Source of the DNA: Gracilariopsis chorda
Taxonomy: Eukaryota > Rhodophyta > Florideophyceae > Gracilariales > Gracilariaceae
Assembly: GCA_003194525.1 (NCBI GenBank)
Contig: NBIV01000086.1
Span: 62,001-126,000, forward strand
Direction: 5' to 3'
Length of the DNA: 64,000 nucleotides
Shown one piece after another: positions 11,746-22,949 of the stretch (the stretch's first letter is position 1; every line of letters begins with the position of its first letter). The position numbers were made by a program, and so were the translations under genes. The notes beneath the pieces were generated by a model, which saw nothing but the letters and a program-made list of their open reading frames with translations, ran no database searches and was not told the origin of the DNA.

Positions 11746-14700
11746 CTACGAAAGAACTTCGTGGTACAATACATTATTGGTAGAGGTGCTACCGGCAGGG
11801 AGACAGGCCACGATGTTGGACGGGTTGGTGGTCCGAGAAAAGGCGACGTACAGCTGGCCATGCGTGAAACAGCCATCACGCAAATCCAGTCCGATGCGAC
11901 CACTATACGACTGACCCTGTGCCTTATTGGTAGTGATGGCAAAACAGACACGTACTGGGAACTGGGTGCGATTGAAGTTGGGAACCGGAAAGTTGTCGTC
12001 TCCAGGTCCACAGGGCATGCGCGGCAGGCATAGTGCGTTGCCACGATTCACTCCAGAAGCGAGTCGAAGGAACAGTACATTGCTTTGCATGTCTTATACG
12101 GTATAGATGGCACCATTGACGTGGCCGTTTGAGGGATCCAAGTTGCGAAGGAGCATAACCACAAAGCCCTTTTTGAGTTTGAGGCGGTGGTCCGGCAGCG
12201 CTGACCCAGCAGTCAGAGTGTTGAGCATCTCGACAGGGTACTGCAGCGCGGCACCGTCCTCGTCGCTCACCTTGTCCGCACTGAGGTACGTGCGATACGC
12301 TCCAGGTATAATGTGGCCTACAAAGTCGTTGAGATCTGGTAGGCGATAGTTTCGTGCGGTTATAATCACCGTTGAAGTTAGCCAATCTGCATCTATGTAA
12401 CTTTGAGCGATACCCTGAAAGACCATACGGACCATGGTGCGGAACGACTCCACACATTTTACGGACTCTGGGAGGGTGAAGGGGTGCTTTGGCGGGACAG
12501 GGCCTGGCAATCTGCACTCTCCAATCTGCAAGAGCGTGTTTGGAAACTCCAGTGCCTCCTTTGTCGCTGTGGGGTCTCGACGGAGCGCAGAAAGGCGCAT
12601 GTTCGCAGTCAATCTCAAGGTGCGAAAGTGAGAAAAGAGACTTGAGTGTTTGACGCATGCGTTGACGATCACTGATCGAGAGCCGCCACGAACAACGGGG
12701 AGAATCTGCCAAAAGTCGCCAGAAAGCAATACGAACTTGCCTCCAAAGGGAAGCTGCGAGCGCGGTATGTCACGAAGAGTGCGGTCTACGGCTTCGACGC
12801 AGAAGCGATGACACATTACGATCTCGTCCCAGATAATGAGGTTGACGTTCTCCATCCGATTGGCCAGGTGCGAGTTGACCGGGATGTTGCACGTGCTCTC
12901 AGCGGGGGCTAGGATGGCAATCCTGAACACGGAGTGGGCAGTCAGACCGCCCTCAAGCAGTATGGCTGCTACAGCAGACGTGGGTACCGTAAGGACGGAC
13001 TTGCCACGAAGGCGTAACGTGACCTGAATTGCCTTGGAGAGGAAGGTCTTGCCGGTTCCACGCGGAGCATCCAAGAAGAAGACGCGAGTGGATGGCTGCG
13101 TTGGTGTAGAAGGACCACCAAGACCCTGCAAGCTCTCCGCGGACACACCAGGAAGGATGGCTCCCACGACGGTATTGAACGCCAGACGCTGACGCTCATT
13201 GAAGAGAGGGAGGGCGGCTTGCACATTGTCGTTCAGCTCCGACTGGATTTGCTGCGGAGACCGAGCTGGAGCACGCATTTCCAGTAGGTCCTGCATGGGT
13301 GTCGGAAGACCGTACGATGACAGAGACGCCAGTGGGCCACCCATTTCTTGCAATGCTTTTTGCACTTCTAAGAGAACGTAAGAGCTGGCTCTTTCGTCGT
13401 TGGCCAGTGCGTGCATCATGCCGCGATGTCGAGTGCGTATATCCTGCAGGAACATCGATAGATGCTGCTCCAACAGAAAACAGGGGTTCGACGGCTGGCA
13501 GTAAAGCAAGATGGTGACAAACAAATGAGAGAGTGGAACAAATGAGGAGCGAAGGACTCGCGTAGTGCCTGTGTCCACTCACTGTCGTCGGCGAGAAGGC
13601 CCATCTTGAGGCAGGACTCCCTGAAGCTACCAAACTGCTGACCATCCAGGATGCGGAGATGCTGAAAGGAAGTAGCACCCGTTGTGTGGGTCAAGAGTAA
13701 GCGGAGGTAGTACCGCTCACCCTCTCGTGGACTGGCAGTGTAAATGCGCCCAACTACATGCGCACCGCTGCCAGTGAAGTCGTATAGATCGGCTGCTGCA
13801 GTGGCCGCTGAGGAGGAGGTGGGCTGGCTTCGAGACACCGAACGACGTCGGAGACATGCACGCGGCTTCCAGCATTTGTTTGATTTGTTCCAAGTGAAGT
13901 ACCTCGGGAACTGGGCATAAGGGATATGCTGTGCACCGGGGTACTTTTGGTTGGCCACAAACCACTCAGTCAGCTTGGTTCCTGCCCGCTCTCTGTTAGC
14001 CGCAGAGTGCTCGTCGCCTTCCTGGAAGAACACCGTATGGTGATCTTCCAAGTGTACTTCAAGCCGCACGACGGGTGGATTGCGATCGACAATGTCGAAC
14101 GCAAGCAACCGCCACACTGCTTGGGAGGCTGACACATACCGTGCGTCCTGGAAGTTCTGGATCTCGTCATGGCGTCCGTTCTCATCTACAATCTCCATGG
14201 TGACTCTGTCGGAACCCTTGCACACATACTTGAAGAGGTACTTGATACCGCCAAGTCGTGATATGCATAGCTCAACGTTGATGTGGCATGCAAACCGGCG
14301 GAGAAGCTCTGGGCAATGTGGAACCACCCACGAATTGTCCAACATCACTACGCGCTGTCGACGGCCGACCCTGCAGCTTCGTTCCACAGACACCCCGCCC
14401 TCGGAAGGAGCGCGTCTTCGGTAGCTGATGTAGTACTCATTCTCAAGCCGTGCAGTTTCGGAGCCAAACGGCTTCGGAAAGTGCTTCAAGCAGATCAGCT
14501 CGCGCATGCACAGCGCTGAACGGTTGCCTGCACCGCACGGAGTGTGAATCATGTGCTTGAGCACCAACTCTTGTAAGGTAGCGTCGGACGAAGGAGGAAT
14601 CTTAGCTGAGATGAGCTCGTCAATTTCAGCAGGGTCTCGTAGCTGCTGCTTTGCATCTTCGTTGAGGAAGAAGATAGTGTGCGCGTGCGGTAGGCCTCGC

Positions 14701-16637
14701 TTTTGAAACTCGACTACCCGCACGTGAGCAAGAACGGCTCTAAAAGAATGTTCATCAATGACAAACGACATCAAGGCTTTCATCTTGAGACGAAACACTC
14801 GAGCACAAAGATCGGGTAGGTCGGGAGCGCACTGACCATCGAACAGCGCCCTGGTGATCTCAGTCCAGTTCGGATTGCACTTCATCGTGAGAAAGATATC
14901 GGGGTGCCCAATAGTGTTGGATATGGCGATGATGTCGTGCATTTGCTGTCTCATGTATCGGTCACCTCCTACAAATGTGGAGGGCAACACGAACAGTCGT
15001 CCAGCGCGAACCGCATCGGCCTCATCCACGCCCAGCAGAGAGTCACCCAGGCTCTCCCGCAGGGATGTATAGTCCGCAGCTCGAAGTCTGTCCTGGTTGT
15101 GTCGTAAGTAAGACAAACGCTTCGACTCAACCTTGCAGAACTGGTCAACCATGTACTGCTGGAAGAGCCGTTTGCCGCGTAGAATCGTACTGAACTCTGT
15201 CGGTCTCTCGAAAAGCTGCTACGAATAATACATCAGCGGAGTCACCTTCTTCTCTCTCGAGGCGTTTGGTGGGCAATATCTCATCTCAGGGTGCCATCCG
15301 TCCTGGCCACATGGGAACAAAAGAACGTAGCTCAAGGGATCGTACGATCTGTGACTGACGGGGATAGTGTCCAGCACCTCATCAACGTTTACAGTCAGCT
15401 CTTTACGCCTACGCACAACAATATCGCGCGTCCCAATCTCGCCGTCCACATTCCCTGGAATGATGGCAGCTACTTGCGACGCCTCGGGCCCGCTGTAGCG
15501 ACGAACATGCTCGCTGCCGGGCCGTCTATCAGCATGGATCACCATCTGATACGTATTTGCTGGCGTATCGGTGATAGCCCACTCGCGCAGGCTGCAGAAT
15601 GTCTGCGCGTATGGATTCCCCGTGTGCAGCATGGCAGCCAACTGAGACAGCAGTTCCGGTTGGAGGCGGGGCAGCAAGCCCGCTCGCCTCGCAGACTGCG
15701 CGTCATAGTCGGTGTCATGGATGTAAACAGACAGAAATACGGGCTGGACACCCTGAGCGGGAATGAGCGGACCCATGTAGTGATAGATCTGTCCCTGCAT
15801 GGTGATCGTAGGATTGAAGGTAGAGTCTCCTGAACCACGGCTCACCCAGTTTGCCTTGACAGAAGCCATACACATAACGGTGTTGTAGGCACGGATCTCA
15901 GCCCGAAAGTGGTTCTCTCGGGGCCCAGTCGCAGTCAGCAGTTGACGAAGAAGAGGCGGAGGCTCCACAAGTGCAAAGAAGCTGAGATGCCCCTTCGTGC
16001 AGCACTGCGAGAAAAGAGGTTGCGAGCGGGAGCTGCTAAAAACCCTTTCCTCTTTTAAATGCAGTGCCTTGCAAAAGCAGCACTCTACATTCATGAGACC
16101 GAGGTCCATGTAGCCGCTCTCGTCAAAATCATCCGAGTCAAACAATCGGTGGGCCACGTTTTGGCTCTCGCACTGAGATTCAAGACGCTGTTGCCTCTGA
16201 GCTGCGCTCTCGAGCTCTGGCGATGCCTGTCTAGATGTTGTTTCAGAGTGACGGCGAGAATGTTCAGCAGCGGGGCCATCCTGTTGCCTTGCAGCAGGAT
16301 GGGCGTCACGATCTTTTGTCTGAATATTTGCGCGATTATCTGGCGTCTCTGAAGCTCGTGCCGAAGCAGTGGCTGTACAGTCGGGCTCACGAACGTCATC
16401 AGTGTGCGCGGCGGAAGCTCTAGCCCTTCTTCTTCTCGCACGTTCCCTATCAGCTGCTCTTCGTGCTTCACGCTGTTCCTCAGTTTCATTTGCCCTCCGT
16501 ATGGCTGCTCGCTCTCTATCACGACGTCTCCTCTCTGCCTGTTACTCACTGGAATCTGCTCGACGTCTTGCAGCAGTACGTTGACGGTTCTGCTCACGTG
16601 TGGCATCGCCTGAAGCACTGGGCTGAGTTGGAGGCAT
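11746..16637 (-). pseudogene. RepHel (HUH Rep plus Pif1-type helicase) of copy C, nearly intact
   Basis: This is an about 1630-codon Helitron replicase on the minus strand. From the N-terminus it has a Cys-rich segment (NVECCFCKA), the Helitron_like_N region (GKRLFQQYMVDQF), the HUH motif PHAHT near 14685, and paired tyrosines in KYLFKYVCKG near 14221-14250. The helicase follows with GTGKT at 13045-13059, WDE (motif II), GDFWQILPVV, and a C-terminal VAFSRTTN that ends at 11746. The open blocks are 16637 to about 16091, 16157-15219, 15152-13416, 13578-12094 and 12090-11746. Breaks are a frame change near 16220 (a T run one base shorter than in copy A), TAG at 15219-15221, a frame change near 13560, and a stop between 12094 and 12090. 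Introns cannot be excluded formally, but the TAG lies where the family has an aromatic residue. Confidence 0.88.
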
Positions 16638-17304
16638 TCTAAAAAGAACTTAAGCGCACGACACAAAAGACAAACTGTCCAAAGACCGGCAAAGCAAAAA
16701 AAGAAAAGAAGAAAAAATGAAAAAAAAGGATATGGTCGAGAACAATTGTGCTACGGGCTTCCAAACCCTTTTATGCACCTAGCACCGAAGTTTTGGATCG
16801 TTGCAGCGAAGAGAGAATATCTTGACCACAAAGAAACCGCCTAGATTGAGAACTGACCTGTACAGAGTAAAGAAGGGGCCGTGCCTGGAGAGTCTGCCAG
16901 GACTGCGAGATTTACAATCCCAAAATCGCTAGGTAACTCTGTGCTGGACGTACTTTAGTCCGAAGACCGTTTCCCTTTAACAGTTCCTTAGATCCAGACA
17001 AAGCCGCTGTTGCTCGACTCTTACTCTGTTGTCCCCTTTCTAGACTCTTCAAGGGCTACTCCTTCCGCGCAAAGCACGTTTTGTGGGGAGCTATCGTACC
17101 TCACGTGAACGCCACCCAGAAATAGTTGCCGAACCAATTAAATCTGGATGACGAACGCGTTATTCGGTGAGAAATTTAAACTTAACAGATCCCGCCGGTA
17201 CCGCCAGCGTACCTTTTTCAGACGTCCTGACTCGCCCACAGTGCTAGAACCAACACCGTAGGTTAACCACAGCGAAGGAGATCGCGAGCGCTCAGTGGGC
17301 GAGT

Positions 17305-17546
17305 GCATTGCACGCTTTTGTATAGCGTGCAATGCCATTGGCGCACATGACCGTTGAAAAATAGTAATTAAAACGGTCATGTGCACTGCACTGCAACGGA
17401 TCGGTTACTGTAGTGTAGTGGGTGGGCTACTTTGGTCAAACGGTTAGGCTACTGTGGCGTGGCAAAAGGCGCCAGGTGGAAACGTGTCGCAATATGCGGT
17501 GCAAGATGCCTCTTAGAGCGCATAAAATGCCACGTTTCCACTTGGC
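17305..17546. repeat. Palindrome cluster in Helitron copy C 5' region
   Basis: The stems are 17305-17315 with 17325-17335, 17343-17355 with 17372-17384, and 17471-17486 with 17531-17546. They are identical in arrangement to the clusters in copies A and B, so they belong to the element and not to the flanking DNA. Confidence 0.85.
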
Positions 17547-17619
17547 AGCCTCCTTGCCGATTTTGCAGCCAATGAGTGAGCGTTAGCTGACACACAGACA
17601 GACAGAAAGACAAAAATGG

Positions 17620-18240
17620 TCTTTAGTATAGTGCGCAGGACAATTGGATCCATTGCGTGCTTCACACGCGTTAAGGAGTAGAAGAAGCATTAGAGTGAAA
17701 GGAGTATTTGGGTAGCGTGTTATGGGTAGTTTGTTTGTAGAATGCAAGTATTTTTGGGTAGTAAGAAGGGAGAAGAAAAGAAAAAAAAAAGAAAAAGGAA
17801 GAGGTTTACTTAAAGCTATCAAGTTGGTCTACGAAAGAACTTCGTGGTACAATACATTATTGGTAGAGGTGCTACCGGCAGGGAGACAGGCCACGATGTT
17901 GGACGGGTTGGTGGTCCGAGAAAAGGCGATGTACAGCTGGCCATGCGTGAAACAGCCATCACGCAAATCCAGTCCGATGCGACCACTATACGACTGACCC
18001 TGTGCCTTATTGGTAGTGATGGCAAAACAGACACGTACTGGGAACTGGGTGCGGGTGAAGTTGGGAACCGGAAAGTTGTCGTCTCCAGGTCCACAGGGCA
18101 TGCGCGGCAGGCATAGTGGGTTGCCACGATTTACTCCAGAAGCGAGTGGAAGGAACAGTACGTTGCTTTGCATGTCTTCTACGGTATAGAGGGCACCATT
18201 GACGTGGCCGGTTGAGGGATCCAAGTTGCGAAGGAGCATC
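17620..18240 (-). mobile_element. Helitron remnant D (3' end only)
   Basis: This partial unit closes the array on its right side. It has the 3' non-coding segment and the last helicase codons, then breaks off at GAAGGAGCAT (about 18238). A few bases later (18245) comes a copy of the unit-boundary motif, followed by unique DNA. This looks like a full unit whose 5' end and body were deleted, leaving the outermost 5' bases. Its sequence differs slightly from copies B and C (for example one hairpin arm is mutated at 17664), so it may be the oldest unit. Confidence 0.8.
17829..18236 (-). pseudogene. C-terminal helicase fragment of Helitron D
   Basis: About 135 codons match the RepHel C-terminus of copy C, including LRNLDP, the TTNKAQG block and the AFSRTTN motif VI, up to the same TAG stop. 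Substitutions relative to copies B and C are more numerous than between those copies. It is a remnant with no start of its own. The open frame runs on a little into the deletion junction, which is chance. Confidence 0.85.
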
Positions 18241-18245
18241 ATTGT

Positions 18246-19054
18246 CTTTAGTATAGTGCGCGGGATTGGGGGACAAATGCAACTCTCTCTAATTCTAGCT
18301 CTCACACCCCGAACCCCCCGCTCATACAGTACGCAGCCTATTCAGCGCGTTTGCAGTAGACGTCTCGTCAAGTTGTTTGCTAGAGTGACCACTTGCGCTT
18401 GTCTCTACTCGTACGCTCCTTTGACAAGCAGCAGCGCAGAATACAGCGCACAACAACATTGTTCCCTCCTTCCCTGATTTTCGGCTTCAAATCTGCCTCT
18501 CCGCTTACCCTTATCGATTGCAGCCGCCTTTGTGCCGCGATATTTCTCGAGACTTACAGAGTTGACAACCGTTGGAGCGAAGCGAAGTACGGTTGCGCAG
18601 CGCACATCTTTCCCATTTTCTTCAATGCGAGCGGTGAAAAGCTAGGAAACAGCTGCTATCACATGTACCGATAGTTGCTCTATAAACCGCACTCAACAGT
18701 TGTGTACCGATGGCCCTGCCCGTATTTTCTTGTCGATCACTGTGATGAAATGTCCTGACGTAGAGTGGGCGCCTCAAAGGAGATCGGGAATTTGCTTGAG
18801 CTCCATTTGCGTCTCAACGTCTGAACCGATACGAAAAATTACCGCTGGTTGCCGAATCGTTTGAGACAAGCTTCAGTACCAGCTCCGCAAGAAAGCTCTG
18901 CCCATATCTTAGTCCCCGATGCATCGTTAAGGTCCACTCTTAGTTTCAAACCTTCCCTTCGTCAATTTGTAGGTCAAGTACTAACGATTTTTATATGTTT
19001 GCATCAAGAAAAACATTTGTTTCTATCAAGAGTTCAGAATAGCAATCTCCTTCC
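18246..19054. other. Unique DNA between Helitron array and glycine-rich gene
   Basis: No convincing gene, RNA or repeat is seen here. Small open frames on both strands have no recognisable motifs. The part near 18960-19054 probably includes the 3' untranslated region of the minus-strand glycine-rich gene. Confidence 0.5.
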
Positions 19055-19879
19055 TCAGAGACCGAGCAACAACGCACCGGCATTTCCACCGACGCCACCA
19101 TTACCTCCATTAGTGTTAAAACCATTAGCAAAACCAGTACCACCGTCCCCACCATTTCCACCGAGAAGTAGGCCAGCTCCTCCATTGCCTCCGTTACCTC
19201 CGTTGCCGCCAATGGTGAAGTCTCCAATGATAGTCCCGAAACCACCAATACCACCGTTTCCACCAGTGCCAGCCGGAGCATCACCTCCGGTTCCGCCGGA
19301 TCCACCATTTCCACCAATCGCAAAGTTGCCCATAGCAAAGCCATCAGCTCCAGCACCTCCATCTCCACCATCGCCATCGATGTCTCCAGCGTCACCTCCA
19401 TCACCACCGTCTCCTCCGTTGCCACCCTGTGCACCTAGCCCAGATACGGCGGCAGCACCCCCATTACCTCCATTACCACCATCACCAATCAAAGCGCCAT
19501 TCCCACCATCACCACCATCACCACCATCGCCGCCAATCACACCGATTCCAATTCCCACACCAGTACCGCCGTTTCCACCATCCCCACCATCTCCAATAAG
19601 AATTGCATCTCCTCCGTCTCCTCCACGGCCGCCCAATCCGCCAGTTAAGCCATCACCTTCGATGCGGCCATTTCCTCCTGCTCCGCCAGCACCGCCTCCC
19701 AATAAACCGTCGCCTCCATTACCTCCCGCTCCTCCGTTACCACCCACGGCCCCCACGCCGATCGCGGATCCGGACCCGCCGTTTCCACCGCGTGCCTGGT
19801 GGACGACGGCTTCATACGGTAAGACGGCAGCTTGGCCAATAGCGGCGAGCGACAGTGCGAATACGATGGCGATCTTCAT
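19055..19879 (-). CDS. Secreted glycine-rich (GGX repeat) protein
   Basis: This predicts a 274-residue protein. The ATG at 19879 is preferred over the upstream one because it opens directly into a signal peptide (Lys-Ile, then the hydrophobic run [15 protein letters not shown]) with a likely cleavage after Ala-Ala near residue 16-17. After a short [13 protein letters not shown]-like linker, nearly all of the rest is Gly-Gly-X repeats (GGNGG, GGDGG) with occasional short hydrophobic islands such as IGVGVIGG. It is rich in Asn and Asp and ends ALLLGL. It is likely an extracellular matrix or wall-associated structural protein, which is inference from composition. A TATA box lies 125 bp upstream of the start. 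The opposite strand is also open (proline-rich), a by-product of the GGX/CCX repeat. Confidence 0.75.
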   Translation of the reverse strand: MKIAIVFALSLAAIGQAAVLPYEAVVHQARGGNGGSGSAIGVGAVGGNGGAGGNGGDGLLGGGAGGAGGNGRIEGDGLTGGLGGRGGDGGDAILIGDGGDGGNGGTGVGIGIGVIGGDGGDGGDGGNGALIGDGGNGGNGGAAAVSGLGAQGGNGGDGGDGGDAGDIDGDGGDGGAGADGFAMGNFAIGGNGGSGGTGGDAPAGTGGNGGIGGFGTIIGDFTIGGNGGNGGNGGAGLLLGGNGGDGGTGFANGFNTNGGNGGVGGNAGALLLGL

Positions 19880-20003
19880 TTTGAGTAGAATAGTGGACGT
19901 TACAGAGACGATCGAGTAGTCTGAACAAGTTGAGAAAGAAAGATCAGTTACGGATGACGGCTCGTGGACTGAATGGTGTGAGGAATCGCCTGCCCGCGTC
20001 ACC

Positions 20004-20012
20004 ATTTTATAG
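20004..20012 (-). promoter_or_regulatory. TATA box of glycine-rich gene
   Basis: The minus strand reads CTATAAAAT, about 125 bp upstream of the chosen ATG at 19879. A start site about 30 bp downstream would give a leader of roughly 95 nt. This is a good match to a eukaryotic TATA element, assigned by position only. Confidence 0.55.
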
Positions 20013-22149
20013 CGATGATCGCGATCGTTTAGCGCTCAAGTTCAGCACATAATCCACCGTGATAACTGTACTCTAGCACAGCCTTACCCAATCTCGGATT
20101 ACAGCGACGGGGTGGGAGCGGGGCGTTGTGAACAGTGCAGGCAACCATGTAGTATACACTTCGATACCGTTTGGTGCTTGTTCTAACCCTTTCTTTTTCC
20201 GAATTTGCACCACTCGCTCTAACTTCCTCTGCGAAACGGGGGGCGTTTCTGTCCGCACGCGATATGCATGTACGAGCAGTGCGCTGCGTTTCGACAGCTG
20301 CGAATGAGTGCTGAATACTGTACAGTGAAGTTGAGAGAGTGTTTTGTTTTGAAAGCAAAGGCGGACAGCGTCCAACACGCCTTTCTCTCTCGCCTTCACG
20401 CCCTCTCCCTCTCCGGCAAGCCATGTACACGCTCCTCCGTGCAGTGGAAGCGTATGGCGTCGCGTCGATGAGTAACTTGAGTTTTCTCTTTTGCCCCGCG
20501 GATTACTTCACGTTTCATGCGCGCTACTGCGGCACTGTACCATTGCGGATGCCAACGAGACACAGTACTTGTTCTTTTGCTCGTGTTGGGGATGGGCGGT
20601 CATGGCTGTCGCGCATTCAAAAGCCAGTGGTTTAAAAAAGCTACACAGCGGAGAAACAACAGCTGTTTGAAGACCTGTACACATGCGCGCGCGTGCTCGT
20701 TGCGTAGCACTAATAGTACACACACACACACAGAACACGCGCGCCGCACCCTTTCAGTCCATGCCGCCAATGCAGCGCACTCGCAACACGGCTGTTTCCT
20801 GCGTTTGTTTCTTAGCCACTGGTTGAGCCTGTGAAATTGGACGAGAAAGTGCACGGCTGTCGCTGTCGGGCTGTTCCCGTCGCCCTTTCGCTGCAAACGT
20901 TACAGAGTGCCCTCCAGCGTCATGAGCGGCAAGAGAGAAGGCGGCCGTGGAGGCGCGGCCCGACAAGCCGCGCTTAGTCCGCGCACATTTCGAAGCACAA
21001 GCGTGGTACACAAACCCGCCAAGATTGCGACAAAATGCTGATCGTACCTCGTGATTGTAGGACAGTCTGTTCGTATTTTGTAAGGGGAAGAGTATTAATT
21101 CATACGAAGGTAAAATTCAATTTCTGTCTTTTACCACTGAGGGCCACCTCCTCTTTTTGGTTTGAAACTGACTGAAAGAGCGCCTCCTCGCGAAAGACCC
21201 CTTGCTATGAAAATCACATGGAGGACATCCCCTGTGCATTTATAGATCTCCGTTACAATTACGAGCGCTGACAATTATCCCATCCAATAATATTAATATG
21301 ATAGCGACAAGGGCGCATTGTTGCTTTGAGCACTGTGAACGCATTTAATTAAAAATATTAAATCAAAGGTTACTGAAGGCCATGTCATGCTAGCCGTTCA
21401 CGCAACTGTACCCAATACACTTTTTAGTAATTTCATCCTCTTCGCACTACAACGTTTTTCCAATTTCTTAATGTAAAACTTGCCGCCCTTCGTAATATTC
21501 TTTCTATTGGCACCCAATTAATCCGACTCCACAAGAGCGTTCAGTTGATACTGAAATCACATACCAGGGGTATGCCACATTCTGAGACGTAAATCGCATG
21601 TCACTTTTGACGAGCTAAGTTACTCAGATAATGTCTGCATCTTGCCAATCGTCCTTTACTATTCAAAAAAATCAACGCTGTTCTTTTCTAGACTGAATTC
21701 ACAAGGAGAAATTCTTCAAAAGAAAGTAACAGTTGTCATGGCACCAACAAGGCTTTGCAACGGTGTACAAGAGAAGCGATGATTTTGTATATATTGCGCT
21801 GCTGTGAGAGCTACAGTCCATGCGCTTCCAAGTTAACTTACGTGTCCGAAAACGGTCCGGTTTGGAAAGCTTTCCACTTCTGTTTGTACTACTACTCTGT
21901 CTTTCTCCGCTCCCATGCATTAAATTCGAAGAAGAGAAAACAAACCACTAGAGGTACGTGACGCATCCTACAGCCAGTTTCATGGCCGTCATCATGATTT
22001 CTTATACAAAAGAGAACAGTCATATGCTTATTTCAAATGACTGTTGGATATGTGTAGCACAGCACGGGGCATTGAGAGGTTAAGTCCCGAGCTGCTCTCC
22101 TAAACGATTTTTCATTCTTTGCCATAAAGTTTCTCCAACTCCAAGAAGA
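20013..22149. other. Gene-poor stretch with a short (CA)n microsatellite
   Basis: No recognisable coding region was found on either strand; the small frames present lack any motif. There is a CA dinucleotide run at about 20717-20731. Beyond about 21060 the sequence becomes AT-rich. This stretch separates the glycine-rich gene from the large inverted repeat. Confidence 0.5.
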
Positions 22150-22342
22150 TTGGTTTTTGCGCCCCAAAGAACGGCTTCCGGGTCTTGTTCGAACACCAGC
22201 CTATCGCATCCTGGAGGGCAACATTCTCTTTAAAAGCACTGTACTTGATTTTATAGTTCTGCCAGAAAGCTACTTTCGACCGGCAATCAATGTAAACGTC
22301 TTTTGGTTTTCTCGTTACGGACGCCTTTCCTTCGCACCTCAA
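22112..22342 (-). CDS. Small hypothetical frame at outer edge of the left arm
   Basis: A 76-codon open frame (starts MRCEGKASVTRK) lies mostly inside the inverted repeat. The same sequence at about 28125-28300 in the right arm is frameshifted by an extra T in a T run. No family is recognised. The composition is protein-like, so it may be the tail of a gene captured by the duplication, or chance. Confidence 0.2.
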   Translation of the reverse strand: MRCEGKASVTRKPKDVYIDCRSKVAFWQNYKIKYSAFKENVALQDAIGWCSNKTRKPFFGAQKPIFLELEKLYGKE

Positions 22343-22949
22343 AAAAACCGGAGCAGTTATTAAACATTGCCACTGAACGAAGCTCAGGAGTAATTGAGAA
22401 TTTCTTTGCTCTGTTTCTCTTCAACATACCCCAAATAGTAAAGACATATGAGCTTAGAAAGAAGAGAAGATGAAGAAAACATTCACTCTTGTTATACAGA
22501 CTACCAAAGCACCAGTCAGAAAGCTTTGTCTTGTCTCACTGCATAGTTTGAAACATTAGCTATGCATTCTTGTAGATTCTATACCATTATTCTTCTATCA
22601 CTTGTTCTTGATTGGGTACCCAGGCAATAGCAAGTGGTAGAAACGTAGTTTTACAAAAACAGTTTCTTGTCAGAGTTTACCTAGAGTAGCAAACTCATCG
22701 GGGTTTCATAGTAAGGATCCTATTTGTTTTCAGCTTTAGTACAACGTGCAAACATCAATACTGCAGAGAATCAGTCTTTTGCAAATTTCAGAAGGATGCT
22801 GCGTGGCGCTACTTTTTTCTACGTTAACAATCACTGGGGAACAATTACTCGTCCGCTTTTCTAAACCAGAGTACTAACACACACCTATACCGATTCATTC
22901 ATAATCTTTCTTTGTCTACAGCACTGTTATCTAAGTAAGTCCTGTGGAA

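Larger units (their letters stand above)
11536..17619 (-). mobile_element. Helitron copy C (complete unit, 6084 bp)
   Basis: This is the best-preserved unit, bounded by junction motifs at 11536 and 17620. Its RepHel coding region has the fewest copy-specific breaks. The non-coding 5' segment runs from about 16640 to 17619, and the 3' segment after the stop runs from about 11745 to 11536, including the hairpin at 11571-11585. Spacing and content match copy B. Confidence 0.9.
1..18240 (-). repeat. Head-to-tail tandem array of a Helitron (about 3.1 units)
   Basis: The first bases of the window recur at about 6072 and 12153, and the unit-boundary motif TCTTTAGTATAGTGCGC recurs at 5459, 11536, 17620 and 18245. 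This gives units of 6077 and 6084 bp followed by a 0.62 kb partial unit. Aligned by eye, the units are nearly identical, with mostly single-base indels in short homopolymers and few substitutions. All units code on the minus strand. Tandem Helitrons are a known outcome of rolling-circle transposition that reads past the end signal. Unequal crossing-over after one duplication is the alternative. Confidence 0.92.

Noticed and set aside
1-18240. Plus-strand frames across the Helitron array
   Set aside because: All are antisense shadows of RepHel, recurring with the unit and lacking motifs.
18849-19919. 356-codon proline-rich frame on the plus strand
   Set aside because: It is the exact antisense of the GGX gene. 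CCX repeats stay open by composition, and it has no signal peptide or motif.
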